NCBI RefSeq assembly: GCF_014204325.1
Contig: NZ_JACHKT010000010.1
Span: 1 to 64,000, forward strand
Length of the DNA stretch: 64,000 nucleotides
DNA from: Arcicella rosea
GTDB lineage: Bacteria; Bacteroidota; Bacteroidia; Cytophagales; Spirosomataceae
Reading direction: 5' to 3'
The position numbers were made by a program, and so were the translations under genes. Positions 1 through 8,764 of the stretch are shown in pieces. How positions within the stretch are numbered: position 1 is the first letter of the stretch; each line of letters starts with the position of its first letter. The notes under the pieces were generated by a model that worked only from the letters and a program-made list of their open reading frames with translations, searched no databases and was not told the DNA's origin.

Positions 1-101
1 ATCAAAATTGTCAGGAGTCTCCATAAATAAATTGTGACTGTAAAAATAAAAAAATAAACTTAAATTTAAACTGACACAGTTTGATGAACAGACTCTCAAT
101 T

Positions 102-297
102 GATGACACAAAATATCTCTCAGGAATCACTATACATCTCTTCGATGACACAAAATATCTCTCAGGAATCACTTTACATCTCTTTGATGACATAAAATAT
201 CTCTCGGGAATCACTTTTTATCTCTTCGATGAGATAAAACATTTCTCAGGAATCACTTTACATCTCTTCGATGACACAAAATATCTCTCAGGAATCA
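102..297. repeat. 42-bp tandem repeat, about 4.7 copies
   Basis: Units begin at 102, 144, 186, 228 and 270 (the last is partial), each starting GATGACACAAAATATC or a close variant. Because 42 is divisible by 3, both strands stay open across the array (a 14-residue periodic peptide on +, another on -), so the open frames are probably by-products of the period. Weak, diverged copies seem to lie at about 10-25 and 305-330. Units are contiguous with no spacers. I see no start signal, signal peptide or partner gene that would make the peptide convincing. Confidence 0.85.
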
Positions 298-501
298 TAA
301 AATAAGTCTCTGATGACATCAATTGTGATTAATGGTTTTTATAAAATCTAATTAATGTTAATAAAGAGGATTACAAATCAGGAAGCTAAGGAGTGGTTTT
401 TTCGGTGTTATATCGCTGGTGCACAACCATAATTAGCTTTTCACAAACATAAAGTAATACTTGAAATAAAAAAAGAAGAGGATTATTTATTTCACAAAAA
501 A
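298..501. other. AT-rich intergenic region
   Basis: Between the tandem repeat and the terminator of the pseudouridine synthase gene I see no open frame with coding character, no tRNA and no clear promoter octamer. The stretch 1-101 on the other side of the repeat is likewise without a recognisable gene. Confidence 0.5.
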
Positions 502-530
502 AATCCCTTTCTCTGAATGAGAAAAGGATT
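502..530 (-). terminator. Rho-independent terminator of the RluA-type gene
   Basis: A 12-bp stem with one mismatch and a 5-nt loop (arms AATCCYTTTCTC and its complement). Read on the - strand it is followed by a run of eight T. It lies about 60 bp beyond the stop codon of the gene at 590-1507. Confidence 0.8.
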
Positions 531-589
531 ATGTTCAAATTTTATACTGAATAGTTAATGGTTTTCTGATAACCGATAACAGTCAAGGG

Positions 590-1507
590 TTAAAACAGAC
601 TCAAAAACTTTTTAGGAACTATTGTTTCAAAGTACATTTCTTCATCTGTAATTGGATGAACAAAAGAAAGTACCCAAGCATGTAACCCTAAACGACCAAT
701 TGGGTCGGTTTTAGCACCGTACTTTTCATCGCCCACAATCGGATGACCAATGTCTTTCATGTGTACTCTGATTTGGTTTTTGCGTCCTGTCTCCAAATTC
801 ACTTTTAGCAAAGTATTAAATTCCGTCGCATTAATGGTATCGTAATGCGTAATGGCTTCTTTTCCTAAAGCTGGATTTGAAGTAGAATACACTGTTAAAG
901 CCTTACTTTCTACTAAATAAGAACGAACCGTTCCAAGTGGATATTCGACATTTCCTTCCACCACTGCCAAATATGTACGTTGTTGAATGGTTTCATTCCA
1001 AGATTCCTGCAAAAGTTTTTGTATTCTTTCGCTTTTGGCAAACATCATCAAACCCGAAGTTTCACGGTCGAGGCGATGTACCACAAAAATTCTGTTGGCG
1101 GGGTCTTGTTTCTTTACGTGGTCACTCAAAGTACTGTAAGCATTGTACAGTTTTTGTTTTTCGGTAGCGATAGAAAGGAAGCCTTCTTGTTTTTCAATAA
1201 TGATTAAATATTGGTCTTCATAAATAATCGTCAGTCCTTTGTACTTCTGAATTTCTGGAGCTTTAGAGCTTTTAATATTCACGCTCTGCCCTACTCTCAA
1301 CTTATAATTATACTGGGTTTCAGCTTTGTTGTCAACCAATACTTGTTTGTCTCTTAAATACGACTTTATATTATGACGGCTTTTATGTGGCATTTTATCC
1401 AATAAAAAAGTCATTAATTCAGCAGGTTCGCTTACTTCAAAATACACTTCTGCTTTTTTTGTATCTTTTGGATTTCGTTCACTAACTCTTCTATCCGTTT
1501 CTTTCAT
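590..1507 (-). CDS. RluA-family pseudouridine synthase
   Basis: Predicted to isomerise uridine to pseudouridine in rRNA or tRNA in the cytoplasm. The 305-residue protein has an S4-like RNA-binding segment at about 30-80, then the RluA catalytic core with motif HRLDRETSG at 144-152, where Asp147 is the expected nucleophile. The conserved RxHxxxxGxPIxGDxxYG stretch follows near residue 250. It belongs to the RluC/RluD-like branch, but which position it modifies cannot be read from sequence. A second family member (RluD-like) lies at 53.9 kb. The start at 1507 fits the promoter-like octamer at 1557-1564, and transcription ends at the hairpin at 502-530. Family assignment is secure; the exact substrate is not. 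Confidence 0.92.
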   Translation of the reverse strand: MKETDRRVSERNPKDTKKAEVYFEVSEPAELMTFLLDKMPHKSRHNIKSYLRDKQVLVDNKAETQYNYKLRVGQSVNIKSSKAPEIQKYKGLTIIYEDQYLIIIEKQEGFLSIATEKQKLYNAYSTLSDHVKKQDPANRIFVVHRLDRETSGLMMFAKSERIQKLLQESWNETIQQRTYLAVVEGNVEYPLGTVRSYLVESKALTVYSTSNPALGKEAITHYDTINATEFNTLLKVNLETGRKNQIRVHMKDIGHPIVGDEKYGAKTDPIGRLGLHAWVLSFVHPITDEEMYFETIVPKKFLSLF

Positions 1508-1556
1508 CTTTCAACACTGTTTACTGTTTTCCAAAAGTTAATCTCATTTGGTTTTG

Positions 1557-1588
1557 CAAAGGTACAAAAAATAGAAGTTTATTTTCAA
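1557..1588 (-). promoter_or_regulatory. Bacteroidota-type promoter for the RluA-family gene
   Basis: On the - strand TACCTTTG (1564 to 1557) matches the -7 consensus TAnnTTTG. A TTG lies 21 nt upstream (1588-1586), the usual -33 spacing in this phylum. It sits 50 bp before the start codon. Confidence 0.6.
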
Positions 1589-1687
1589 TAATCTCATCCA
1601 AGCACAGTTTGAAAGCCAATGTTAGAACTTGTATCCAATTGAATATTTTACTATGTTTATTCGTTCAATGAAAAAATCAACAACAAT

Positions 1688-2347
1688 ATGAAAAAAATAT
1701 TTTTTATCCTCTTACTATCTATCAAAGTAATGACTGGTTATGCTCAAGGAATGAGCAACGCTGGGACAATACTTCAAGACGTTAACGGAAAGCCTATTCT
1801 TTCAAATAATTATGTAGAAGTAGAAGGAAACCCATATTTACCCGAACAGTGGACAGTTGGAAGTATTAAGTTGAAAAATGGTGGCATCATTAATTATAAT
1901 GCTTTAAGATATAATATGGCATCGGGCGAACTCGAATTTCAAAGAAACGACCAAGCTTTTGTGTTAACTAATCTTTTTGATGAGTTTACGCTCATCAACG
2001 CAACGTTTAGAAAAGGCTTTTCTAGTATCGACGGACAAAGTAATAATAGTTTTTACGAAGTTTTATATGATGGCAAATTAAAATTATTGTGTTTCAAAAA
2101 TGCGGTGATGTATGAGGAAAAGCCTTATAATTCGGCAACAAAAATCAAGAAATTTTTATACAATACTTATTATTATGTTTATAAAACTGATGGCACGATG
2201 GTAAAAGTCAAAAAAGACAAAAAGGCTATTCTTGCTATTTTGAGTGATAAGTCAAGCCAATTGGAAGAGTATTTCAAAAAAGAAAATATCAAAATCAAAG
2301 AATGGAGTGATGTTGCAAATGTGTTGGCTTATTATGAAAAATTATAG
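1688..2347 (+). CDS. secreted protein of unknown function
   Basis: This is a 219-residue protein with a clear N-terminal signal peptide (MKK, hydrophobic core, cut likely after YAQ at about 20). The mature part is mixed beta-rich and shows no catalytic motif I recognise. It contains a YVEVEGNPYL segment near 40 and a Lys-rich stretch (VKVKKDKKA) near 175. Similar small exported proteins are common in Cytophagales without assigned function; that comparison is from memory. It stands alone: the upstream gene is divergent, and a strong hairpin terminator follows at 2375-2408. A weak promoter candidate (TTG, 20 nt, TATGTTTA) lies at 1629-1659. It may act in the periplasm or at the outer membrane. 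Confidence 0.75.
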   Translation: MKKIFFILLLSIKVMTGYAQGMSNAGTILQDVNGKPILSNNYVEVEGNPYLPEQWTVGSIKLKNGGIINYNALRYNMASGELEFQRNDQAFVLTNLFDEFTLINATFRKGFSSIDGQSNNSFYEVLYDGKLKLLCFKNAVMYEEKPYNSATKIKKFLYNTYYYVYKTDGTMVKVKKDKKAILAILSDKSSQLEEYFKKENIKIKEWSDVANVLAYYEKL

Positions 2348-2374
2348 CATGAGTATTTAAAATAAATCGTTGTA

Positions 2375-2408
2375 AAATGCCTCTATTTGCTCGAAAATAG
2401 AGGCATTT
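2375..2408 (+). terminator. Rho-independent terminator
   Basis: Perfect stem of about 14 bp (AAATGCCTCTATTT and its complement) around a short loop, followed by a T-rich stretch. It closes the secreted-protein gene. Confidence 0.85.
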
Positions 2409-2517
2409 CTTATTTAATACAATAATTTGATAACAAAGAGTATGAAAAGGAGTTATACAAAGACGATTAATTTCTACCTGCTTATTAAATTATCTATTCA
2501 ACATTTTCAACTCCATA

Positions 2518-3285
2518 ATGCCAAAACTTTCTATTAACGATAAATTTATTGATTTCTCTGATTACGGACGACCTATTGCTAGTTTTCTTGCCCTTCATTT
2601 ATCAAGGTTGAACGTCAATGCTATCCAAGTAACTTTTACTTTCTTTTTGGCTGGTATCGCTTGTGTTTATTGTATTCAAACACATCATTTTGTATTGGCT
2701 GCTTTGTTTTTAATGCTCAAAAACATTTTGGATGCCGTGGATGGCGAAATCGCTAGAATCACGAAACATCCTTCGATTATTGGTAGATATTTAGATTCTA
2801 TTTTTGATTTTATCATTAACCTGCTGATTCTCTGGAGTATTCTCAGCATCGAAAGTTCATCAAAGCTTACTTTTTTACTTGCCTTTTTCGGGATTGAATT
2901 CCAATGTTCTATTTATAACTATTATTATGTAATTTTGAGGAGACGCTTGAACAATGATGAGACAAGTCGTATTCTTGAATTTAGAAAGCCAATCAGCTAT
3001 CATTACGAAAATCAGAAAATAGCCAATGTTTTACATGCCACATTTTTGTGTTTATATGTCGTCTTCGATGCACTGGTATTAGTTTTAGACAAGCCTGCTC
3101 TTTTTGTAAAGCAATACCCAAAATGGTTTATGAGTTTACTCTCTTTCTTGGGTTTGGGCTTTCAGTTACTCATCATTTGTAGTTTACTTTGCTTAGGGTT
3201 AACTGAAATGATACTGCCTTTCTTTGCTTGGTACAGTATTTTCGGTTTATTTGTGATTTTAATCAGAAAATTACTAGTGAAGTAA
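2518..3285 (+). CDS. CDP-alcohol phosphatidyltransferase family membrane enzyme
   Basis: An integral membrane enzyme expected to move a phosphoalcohol group from a CDP-alcohol onto an acceptor alcohol in phospholipid or related lipid synthesis. The 255-residue protein shows the full family signature at about 76-101: DG, two residues, AR, eight residues, G, three, D, three, D (DGEIAR then GRYLDSIFD). These are the metal and CDP ligands. About six hydrophobic segments surround it. The acceptor (glycerol-3-phosphate, serine, inositol or other) cannot be told. It is followed at once by the VWA gene, whose likely start lies 26 bp beyond this stop, so they may be co-transcribed. Family confident, substrate open. 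Confidence 0.88.
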   Translation: MPKLSINDKFIDFSDYGRPIASFLALHLSRLNVNAIQVTFTFFLAGIACVYCIQTHHFVLAALFLMLKNILDAVDGEIARITKHPSIIGRYLDSIFDFIINLLILWSILSIESSSKLTFLLAFFGIEFQCSIYNYYYVILRRRLNNDETSRILEFRKPISYHYENQKIANVLHATFLCLYVVFDALVLVLDKPALFVKQYPKWFMSLLSFLGLGFQLLIICSLLCLGLTEMILPFFAWYSIFGLFVILIRKLLVK

Positions 3286-3311
3286 ATGTAATACCTTTAT
3301 TTCCTCAAAAG

Positions 3312-4271
3312 ATGAATTTAACCTCAGAGTTAGGTAAAACTGAATATTGGTTTATCGCTATATTTTTTATTTTGTACTTAATTTATTTAGGACGAGTTTT
3401 TTGGATAGCAAGAAGGCTAAAAACCACAGCACGCTCAAGTATTTTGAAATTCTTTTTAAGAACCATCTATTTTGGCTTAATGTTGTTAGCATTGTTAAAT
3501 CCATCATTTGGTGAATTGAATGAAGCAACAAAAGCAGTAAGTAGAGAAATATTTTTTCTGGTAGATGTTTCAAAATCAATGGATGCTACAGATATTCAGC
3601 CCAGCAGAATTGAAAAAGCGAAATTTGAGATTAATAGAGTAATCAATCAATTTCCGAATGATAGAATTGGCATTATTGTCTTTTCAGATGAAGCGATTTT
3701 ACTATCACCACTTACTTTTGATAGAAATGCCATCAGCTTGTTTGTCCCGAAAATTAATACAAATTTGTTAACTGGCGGAGGTTCACAGATAAATCCTGCA
3801 CTTGAATTAGCGTATAATCGTTTCCAAAAATCTAAATCAAAAAATAAATCAAAAGTAATCGTATTAATAAGTGATGGTGAATTTTCGGATGAATATGACA
3901 GAAATATCATAGGGCAAATCAAGCAAAATCGTATTAATTTCTTCTCAGTAGGCATTGGAACGAGTGAAGGTTCAGCCATTAAAGAAGAAAATACCTTTAA
4001 AAAAGACAGTGATGGAAATATTGTTATCACCAAATTAGATAACAGTTTATTGAAAAAAATCACAAACGAAGCTAAAGGTAAATACCTAGAAATTAGCAAT
4101 ATATCGAATAGTTTAACAGAGCTAATTACCGAAATAAATCTAATCACAAGTACAATTTCAAGTAACCAACAAATCAATGTTGCTGTAAATAAATATTTTT
4201 ATTTTCTAATCATTGCATTATTTTTGCTCGGAATTGATGTTTTCTTCACGGTGCGAACCTTTCAATTATAG
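3312..4271 (+). CDS. batB: VWA-domain membrane protein, BatB-like
   Basis: From the ATG at 3312 it is 319 residues: two N-terminal membrane segments (about 13-33 and 45-63), a von Willebrand A domain and a C-terminal membrane segment. The MIDAS metal site is complete: DVSKS at 85-89, Thr154 and Asp188 in the ISDGE motif. The DIQPSRIEKAK stretch just after the MIDAS serines resembles BatB rather than BatA. The frame extends upstream to 3228, inside the previous gene, but the ATG at 3312 puts a normal membrane segment near the N terminus. With the TPR gene that follows it looks like a reduced Bat (aerotolerance) pair. No BatA, BatD, BatE or MoxR ATPase is adjacent, so the function in envelope stress is inferred only. 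Confidence 0.8.
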   Translation: MNLTSELGKTEYWFIAIFFILYLIYLGRVFWIARRLKTTARSSILKFFLRTIYFGLMLLALLNPSFGELNEATKAVSREIFFLVDVSKSMDATDIQPSRIEKAKFEINRVINQFPNDRIGIIVFSDEAILLSPLTFDRNAISLFVPKINTNLLTGGGSQINPALELAYNRFQKSKSKNKSKVIVLISDGEFSDEYDRNIIGQIKQNRINFFSVGIGTSEGSAIKEENTFKKDSDGNIVITKLDNSLLKKITNEAKGKYLEISNISNSLTELITEINLITSTISSNQQINVAVNKYFYFLIIALFLLGIDVFFTVRTFQL

Positions 4272-4372
4272 TGTTGGAATAGCACGTTTTGAAAATTAAA
4301 TAACGAAAAAAATGATATTATTGATTAATTTTAATTTGTCAAATTTTAAAAATCACTAAATATTATTCAACT

Positions 4373-5062
4373 TTGTTAAATCAATTCGTCTTATACATTT
4401 TTCTTTGGATACTTGATAACGGCTCTTTTTCAAAAGTAAACAATAGAAATAGAGCCAAAATTGAGGCAACAATTGCATTTAGGAAAGGTAATTATCGTGA
4501 AGCGGCAAACCAGTATCTTATTTTATCAAAACAATCTATTTTTACACCTCCAGAAGTATCTTTAAATTATGCACACGCTCTTTTTGAGGCCAAAGATACG
4601 CTTGCTGCCCGCCAAATATATGCTCGATTAAGTGGACTAAAAGAAGCCAAACTAACATCAACTACTTTAGTTCAATTGGGTTTAATATTTTGTAATCAGC
4701 AAGACACTGCTAAAGCATTGACACTTTTCAAGCAAGCTTTAGTGATGATGCCCGAAAATAATATCGCTAGGTTTAACTATGAATTATTGAAAAGGAAATT
4801 CAAACCTAAGCAAGAGCCACCTAAACCGCCGCCGCCCAGCAGTCAAAAAACGCCTCCTAAACCTCCTCCTCAGGAAAATGCTGAAGTAGCAAAAAATGAA
4901 AACCAACAAGAGTTACTTAGAACATTGAAAAACTATGGCTTAACAGTGGACAAAGCAAAAACCATATTGGATGCCATGAAAAATAGTGAAATCCAATATA
5001 TACAGCAACGTCAAAAAGCTACCAAAAACCCTAATAAAACAATAACAAAGCAAAACTGGTAA
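4373..5062 (+). CDS. batC: TPR protein, BatC-like
   Basis: A 229-residue protein with a hydrophobic N terminus, two to three TPR-like helical repeats at about 30-140, a proline-rich linker (KPPPPSSQKTPPKPPP) at about 147-165, and a C-terminal segment AKTILDAMKNSEIQYIQQ. That segment is typical of the TPR protein encoded beside BatB. No in-frame ATG precedes the repeats, so the TTG at 4373 is the only plausible start; the frame is open back to 4325. It lies 101 bp after the VWA gene and 11 bp before the thiolase gene. Probably periplasmic or membrane-attached and a partner of the VWA protein. Start uncertain. Confidence 0.75.
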   Translation: MLNQFVLYIFLWILDNGSFSKVNNRNRAKIEATIAFRKGNYREAANQYLILSKQSIFTPPEVSLNYAHALFEAKDTLAARQIYARLSGLKEAKLTSTTLVQLGLIFCNQQDTAKALTLFKQALVMMPENNIARFNYELLKRKFKPKQEPPKPPPPSSQKTPPKPPPQENAEVAKNENQQELLRTLKNYGLTVDKAKTILDAMKNSEIQYIQQRQKATKNPNKTITKQNW

Positions 5063-5073
5063 GAACCGCATTT

Positions 5074-6255
5074 ATGAATACACAGGAAGTTTATATCATT
5101 TCGGCCGTTAGAACGCCAATTGGAAGTTTCGGAGGAGTATTATCTAGCCTATCGGCTACTCAATTAGGAAGTATCGCTATCAAAGCGGCTGTTGAAAAGG
5201 CAAAAATCAAGCCTGAAAGTGTAGAAGAAGTAATAATGGGCAATGTTGTCTCTGCCAACTTGGGGCAAGCTCCTGCTCGCCAAGCAGCTTTAGGTGCTGG
5301 TCTTTCAGTACAGGCTAGATGTACAACCATCAATAAAGTATGTGCTTCGGGTACAAAATCAATTATGTTGGCTGCACAAAGTATCATGCTTGGTATTTCG
5401 GATATTGTAGTAGCTGGTGGAATGGAAAGTATGTCGAATGCACCATTCTATGTTCCAAACGCAAGATTCGGTTATAAATTTGGCTCATCAAGTTTTATCG
5501 ACGGACTAGAAAAAGATGGTTTGACTGATGTTTATGAAAACTGTTCAATGGGATTTTTTGCCGATAGAACCGCTCGTAAATATGGAATTAGCCGTGAAGC
5601 ACAAGACAATTACACCATTGATTCTTACAAACGTGCAGCTGCTGCAGCTGAGAGTGGTTCTTTTGCTGGCGAAATTGTTCCTGTTGAAGTAAAAACAAAA
5701 CAAGGAAGTATTCTTGTTACTGAAGATGAGGAATTCAAAAAAGTAAAATTTGAGAAAATTCCAGATTTAAAACCAGCATTTGAAAAAAGAGGAACTGTTA
5801 CTGCTGCAAGTTCATCCAACCTAAGTGATGGTGCTTCGGCTTTAGTATTGATGTCGAAAAAGAAAGCTGATAAATTGGGGTTATTACCAATCGCCAAAAT
5901 TATTGGTATGGCAGATGCCGAACAAGAACCTGAATTCTTTACAACTACGCCAACTGTAGCTTTACCAAAAGCCATCAAAATGGCAAATTTAATCAAAGAA
6001 GAAATTGATTATTATGAAGTAAACGAAGCTTTTGCTGTTGTACCTTTGGCTTTTGAGAAAATCTTGGATATTCCGCACAAAAAAGTAAATGTACATGGCG
6101 GTGCAGTAGCTTTAGGACATCCACTGGGTGCATCTGGTGCTAGAATTGTAACTTCTTTGATTTACATCTTAAAACAAAAAGGAGCAAGATACGGAGCCGC
6201 TGGTATTTGCAACGGTGGCGGAGGAGCATCTGCTATTGTCATTGAAAGGATGTAA
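5074..6255 (+). CDS. acetyl-CoA C-acetyltransferase (thiolase)
   Basis: Biosynthetic-type thiolase: joins two acetyl-CoA to acetoacetyl-CoA or does the reverse thiolytic cleavage, in the cytoplasm. At 393 residues it has the exact family length. All catalytic positions are visible: Cys90 in NKVCASG (acyl-enzyme nucleophile), His349 in GHPLGASG and Cys379 in CNGGGGAS. The N-terminal VRTPIGSFGG is also typical. It starts 11 bp after the TPR gene, so may share its transcript, though no functional link is evident. It could serve ketone-body, branched-chain or isoprenoid precursor metabolism; no other pathway gene is adjacent to decide. Confidence 0.95.
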   Translation: MNTQEVYIISAVRTPIGSFGGVLSSLSATQLGSIAIKAAVEKAKIKPESVEEVIMGNVVSANLGQAPARQAALGAGLSVQARCTTINKVCASGTKSIMLAAQSIMLGISDIVVAGGMESMSNAPFYVPNARFGYKFGSSSFIDGLEKDGLTDVYENCSMGFFADRTARKYGISREAQDNYTIDSYKRAAAAAESGSFAGEIVPVEVKTKQGSILVTEDEEFKKVKFEKIPDLKPAFEKRGTVTAASSSNLSDGASALVLMSKKKADKLGLLPIAKIIGMADAEQEPEFFTTTPTVALPKAIKMANLIKEEIDYYEVNEAFAVVPLAFEKILDIPHKKVNVHGGAVALGHPLGASGARIVTSLIYILKQKGARYGAAGICNGGGGASAIVIERM

Positions 6256-6272
6256 TCTCTGAAAGTTGATGG

Positions 6273-6280
6273 TAATTTTG
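6273..6280 (+). promoter_or_regulatory. promoter -7 octamer for purC
   Basis: TAATTTTG matches TAnnTTTG and lies 58 bp before the purC ATG, in the thiolase-purC gap. No well-spaced TTG was found upstream. Confidence 0.45.
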
Positions 6281-6337
6281 CAGAAATTATTTCAGAAAAT
6301 AGCATAAATAAGCGGATTAAAATCGCAAAAAAACATA

Positions 6338-7279
6338 ATGAACGTAATTAAAAACACAAATTTTAATTTTCCGAATCAAACAAATTTTTACAAAGGAAAA
6401 GTACGTGATGTATATTCTTTTGATAATCTTTTGGTGATGGTTGCCTCTGACAGAATTTCAGCATTTGATGTAGTTTTACCTAGAGCAATTCCATTTAAAG
6501 GACAAGTTTTAAATCAAATTGCGGAACATTTTCTGAATGCCACCAGAGAAGTAGTTCCAAACTGGCTTGTTGCAACGCCAGACCCAAATGTAAGTGTTGG
6601 TTTGAAATGCGAAACATATCCTGTAGAAATGGTTGTTAGAGGCTATTTGGCTGGTCATGCTTGGCGTACTTACAAATCAGGCTTGCGTACTTTGTGCGGA
6701 GTAACTTTACCAGAAGGTTTGAAGGAAAATGACAAATTACCTACGCCAATTATTACGCCAACTACCAAAGCTCATGAAGGACACGATGAAGATATTTCAA
6801 GAGAAGAAATTCTAGCAAATGGATTAGTTTCTGAAGCAGAATACATCCAACTTGAACAATATACATTAGCACTTTTTGCAAAAGGTACTGAAATGGCTGC
6901 TGAACAAGGCTTGATTTTAGTAGATACTAAATATGAATTTGGGAATAAAGACGGACAAATCACTTTAATCGATGAAATCCATACGCCAGATTCTTCTCGC
7001 TATTTTTATGCTGATGGATACCAAGAACGCCAAAACAATAACGAATCACAAAAACAACTTTCAAAAGAATTTGTACGTGAATGGTTAATTGCAAATGGTT
7101 TTCAAGGTAAAGACGGACAAGTTATTCCTGAAATGACTGACGAATGGGTTAATCAAGTTTCTGAACGTTACATCGAGCTTTTTGAACAAGTAACAGGCAA
7201 AAAATTTGTAAAAAATAATTCCGAAGACATTTTAACCAGAGTCGAAGAAAACGTAAACAGTTATTTAAAGTCTTTGTAG
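6338..7279 (+). CDS. purC: phosphoribosylaminoimidazole-succinocarboxamide synthase
   Basis: Catalyses the ATP-dependent joining of aspartate to CAIR to form SAICAR in de novo purine synthesis. The 313-residue sequence carries the family N terminus [10 protein letters not shown], the [13 protein letters not shown] motif, [16 protein letters not shown], and LVDTKYEFG / [14 protein letters not shown]. These line the ATP and CAIR sites. It is the longer form of the enzyme (about 300 residues rather than about 240), common in this phylum. No other pur gene is adjacent. It is 27 bp upstream of the STAS gene, suggesting one transcript running to the terminator at 7738-7768. Confidence 0.96.
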   Translation: MNVIKNTNFNFPNQTNFYKGKVRDVYSFDNLLVMVASDRISAFDVVLPRAIPFKGQVLNQIAEHFLNATREVVPNWLVATPDPNVSVGLKCETYPVEMVVRGYLAGHAWRTYKSGLRTLCGVTLPEGLKENDKLPTPIITPTTKAHEGHDEDISREEILANGLVSEAEYIQLEQYTLALFAKGTEMAAEQGLILVDTKYEFGNKDGQITLIDEIHTPDSSRYFYADGYQERQNNNESQKQLSKEFVREWLIANGFQGKDGQVIPEMTDEWVNQVSERYIELFEQVTGKKFVKNNSEDILTRVEENVNSYLKSL

Positions 7280-7306
7280 GAAGTAAACAAGAAATTACAA
7301 CAATTT

Positions 7307-7732
7307 ATGGAATTTAAGGTAGAAAAAAACGAGCAGTACGCTCTTATTGAACTTAAAGAAACTGCCTTAACGCAGGAAAATTACGCTGATTTAGAAAAAG
7401 TGGTTCGACAGCTTTTCAGAGAAGGCTATGGTAATATTATCATTGGATTTGATAGTATTACTGAATTAGATGGACATGGTATTTCTATCATTCGTAAAGC
7501 CAATAAAATTTGCTTGAATGAATTAGGATTATTGATTATCGTTACAAAAAATCAAGAAATTATTGACCAGTTAGATGCTGCAAAAATTGAAGATTTAACA
7601 GTAATGCCAACTGTTCAAGAAGCAATTGATGCTGTTTATTTGAATGAATTGGAAAACGATTTCCAATCAGACGAAGACGATGAATACGACCACGGCGAAT
7701 ACGGCGAAGGTGGTGCTGAGGAAGATTATTAA
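7307..7732 (+). CDS. STAS-domain protein with acidic tail
   Basis: 141 residues. Positions 1-110 read as a STAS fold of the anti-sigma-factor-antagonist type: NIIIGFDSITELDGHGISII carries the usual strand, loop and helix around the phospho-acceptor position. The acceptor Ser is replaced here by a DGHG sequence, so classical phospho-switching by a Ser/Thr kinase is doubtful. Residues 112-141 form an extremely acidic tail rich in D, E, G and Y. It follows purC closely and precedes RNase Z. STAS genes beside RNase Z genes are familiar in Bacteroidota (from memory), but the reason is not established. Probably a cytoplasmic protein-interaction module. Confidence 0.75.
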   Translation: MEFKVEKNEQYALIELKETALTQENYADLEKVVRQLFREGYGNIIIGFDSITELDGHGISIIRKANKICLNELGLLIIVTKNQEIIDQLDAAKIEDLTVMPTVQEAIDAVYLNELENDFQSDEDDEYDHGEYGEGGAEEDY

Positions 7733-7737
7733 TAAAA

Positions 7738-7768
7738 GAAGAGGTCAGTCTAAAAACTGACCTCTTTT
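7738..7768 (+). terminator. Rho-independent terminator after the STAS gene
   Basis: Stem AAGAGGTCAGT with its complement ACTGACCTCTT around a 6-nt loop, followed by TTT. It separates the purC-STAS transcript from RNase Z. Confidence 0.85.
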
Positions 7769-7836
7769 ATAACAAATCAATATTTTGAGTTGTTAAACTA
7801 ATATTGATTTAACAACTTTACAATCCATAAACAATC

Positions 7837-8763
7837 TTGAGTTTTCAACTAACTATCCTAGGTACGGGTTCTGCCACACCCGTTTTAACGAGAAACCCAA
7901 CGGCTCATCACCTACAGATTGAGCAAGAAGGCTATCTGATAGATTGTGGAGAAGGTACACAAAACCAATTACTTCACTATAAAATCAGAACAACAAAACT
8001 CAAATATATTTTCATTACACATCTTCACGGTGATCATTTCTTTGGTTTAATCGGGCTTTTATCTACTTTAAATATGCACCGAAGAATTGAAGATTTATGG
8101 ATTTTCGCACCAAAAGGACTGGCAGAAATCATCACAATTCAATTAAAATATTCTGATACTCGACTGAACTTTAAAATACATTTTACTGAAACTCAAACAG
8201 AAAAAAGTTACCTTCTTTTTGAGAATGACAATGTTACAATCACGACCATTCCACTGATTCACAGAGTACCATGTTGTGGCTTTTTGTTCAGAGAAAAAAG
8301 GAAGAAAAGGAAAATCGTAAAAAATACAAAACCTGCGGATTTGACTTTTGAAGAAATCAAAATGTTAAAAGACGGTGAGGACATCTTTCATCTTGATGGT
8401 TCAGTGAAATATAAAAACGAAGACTATACTACTCCTTCTCTAAAAAGTTCCAGTTATGCTTTTTGTTCGGATACGCTTTTCAATGAATCAATTATTGACA
8501 TTGTTAAAAATGTTGATATGCTATATCATGAGGCAACTTTTTTAGATGAATTATTACCAAGAGCTACGCAGACCAATCATTCTACCACCAAACAAGCTGC
8601 CTTAATTGCCAAGAAAGCAAAAGTAGGCAAGCTTATTATTGGGCATTATTCTTCAAGATATAAGGAACTAGAAACACATTTGGCCGAAGCTCGTGAAGTA
8701 TTTATGAATTCTTATTTAGCCATCGAAGGCGAAATACATAAGGTTCGTGACATAAAAGCCTAA
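7837..8763 (+). CDS. rnz: ribonuclease Z
   Basis: Metallo-beta-lactamase-fold endonuclease that trims the 3' end of tRNA precursors. The 308-residue protein begins MSFQLTILGTGSATP, the standard RNase Z N terminus. It has the zinc motif HLHGDH at 62-67, further ligand histidines (LIHRVPCCGF, a late NHSTTKQAA and GHYSSRY), and an aspartate in CSDTLF. The start is a TTG at 7837; it places the conserved first strand at the usual distance and no ATG is available upstream. The stop codon lies one base from the stop codon of the convergent T9SS-cargo gene, leaving no room for a separate terminator between them. Confidence 0.95.
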   Translation: MSFQLTILGTGSATPVLTRNPTAHHLQIEQEGYLIDCGEGTQNQLLHYKIRTTKLKYIFITHLHGDHFFGLIGLLSTLNMHRRIEDLWIFAPKGLAEIITIQLKYSDTRLNFKIHFTETQTEKSYLLFENDNVTITTIPLIHRVPCCGFLFREKRKKRKIVKNTKPADLTFEEIKMLKDGEDIFHLDGSVKYKNEDYTTPSLKSSSYAFCSDTLFNESIIDIVKNVDMLYHEATFLDELLPRATQTNHSTTKQAALIAKKAKVGKLIIGHYSSRYKELETHLAEAREVFMNSYLAIEGEIHKVRDIKA

Positions 8764-8764
8764 G

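Noticed and set aside
102-297. Repeats at the window start as a CRISPR array
   Set aside because: The 42-bp units are directly joined, with no unique spacers and no cas genes, so this is a tandem repeat.
84-305. Short + strand ORF across the tandem repeat as a real gene
   Set aside because: Both strands are open only because the period is a multiple of three; no start context, signal peptide or homology is visible.
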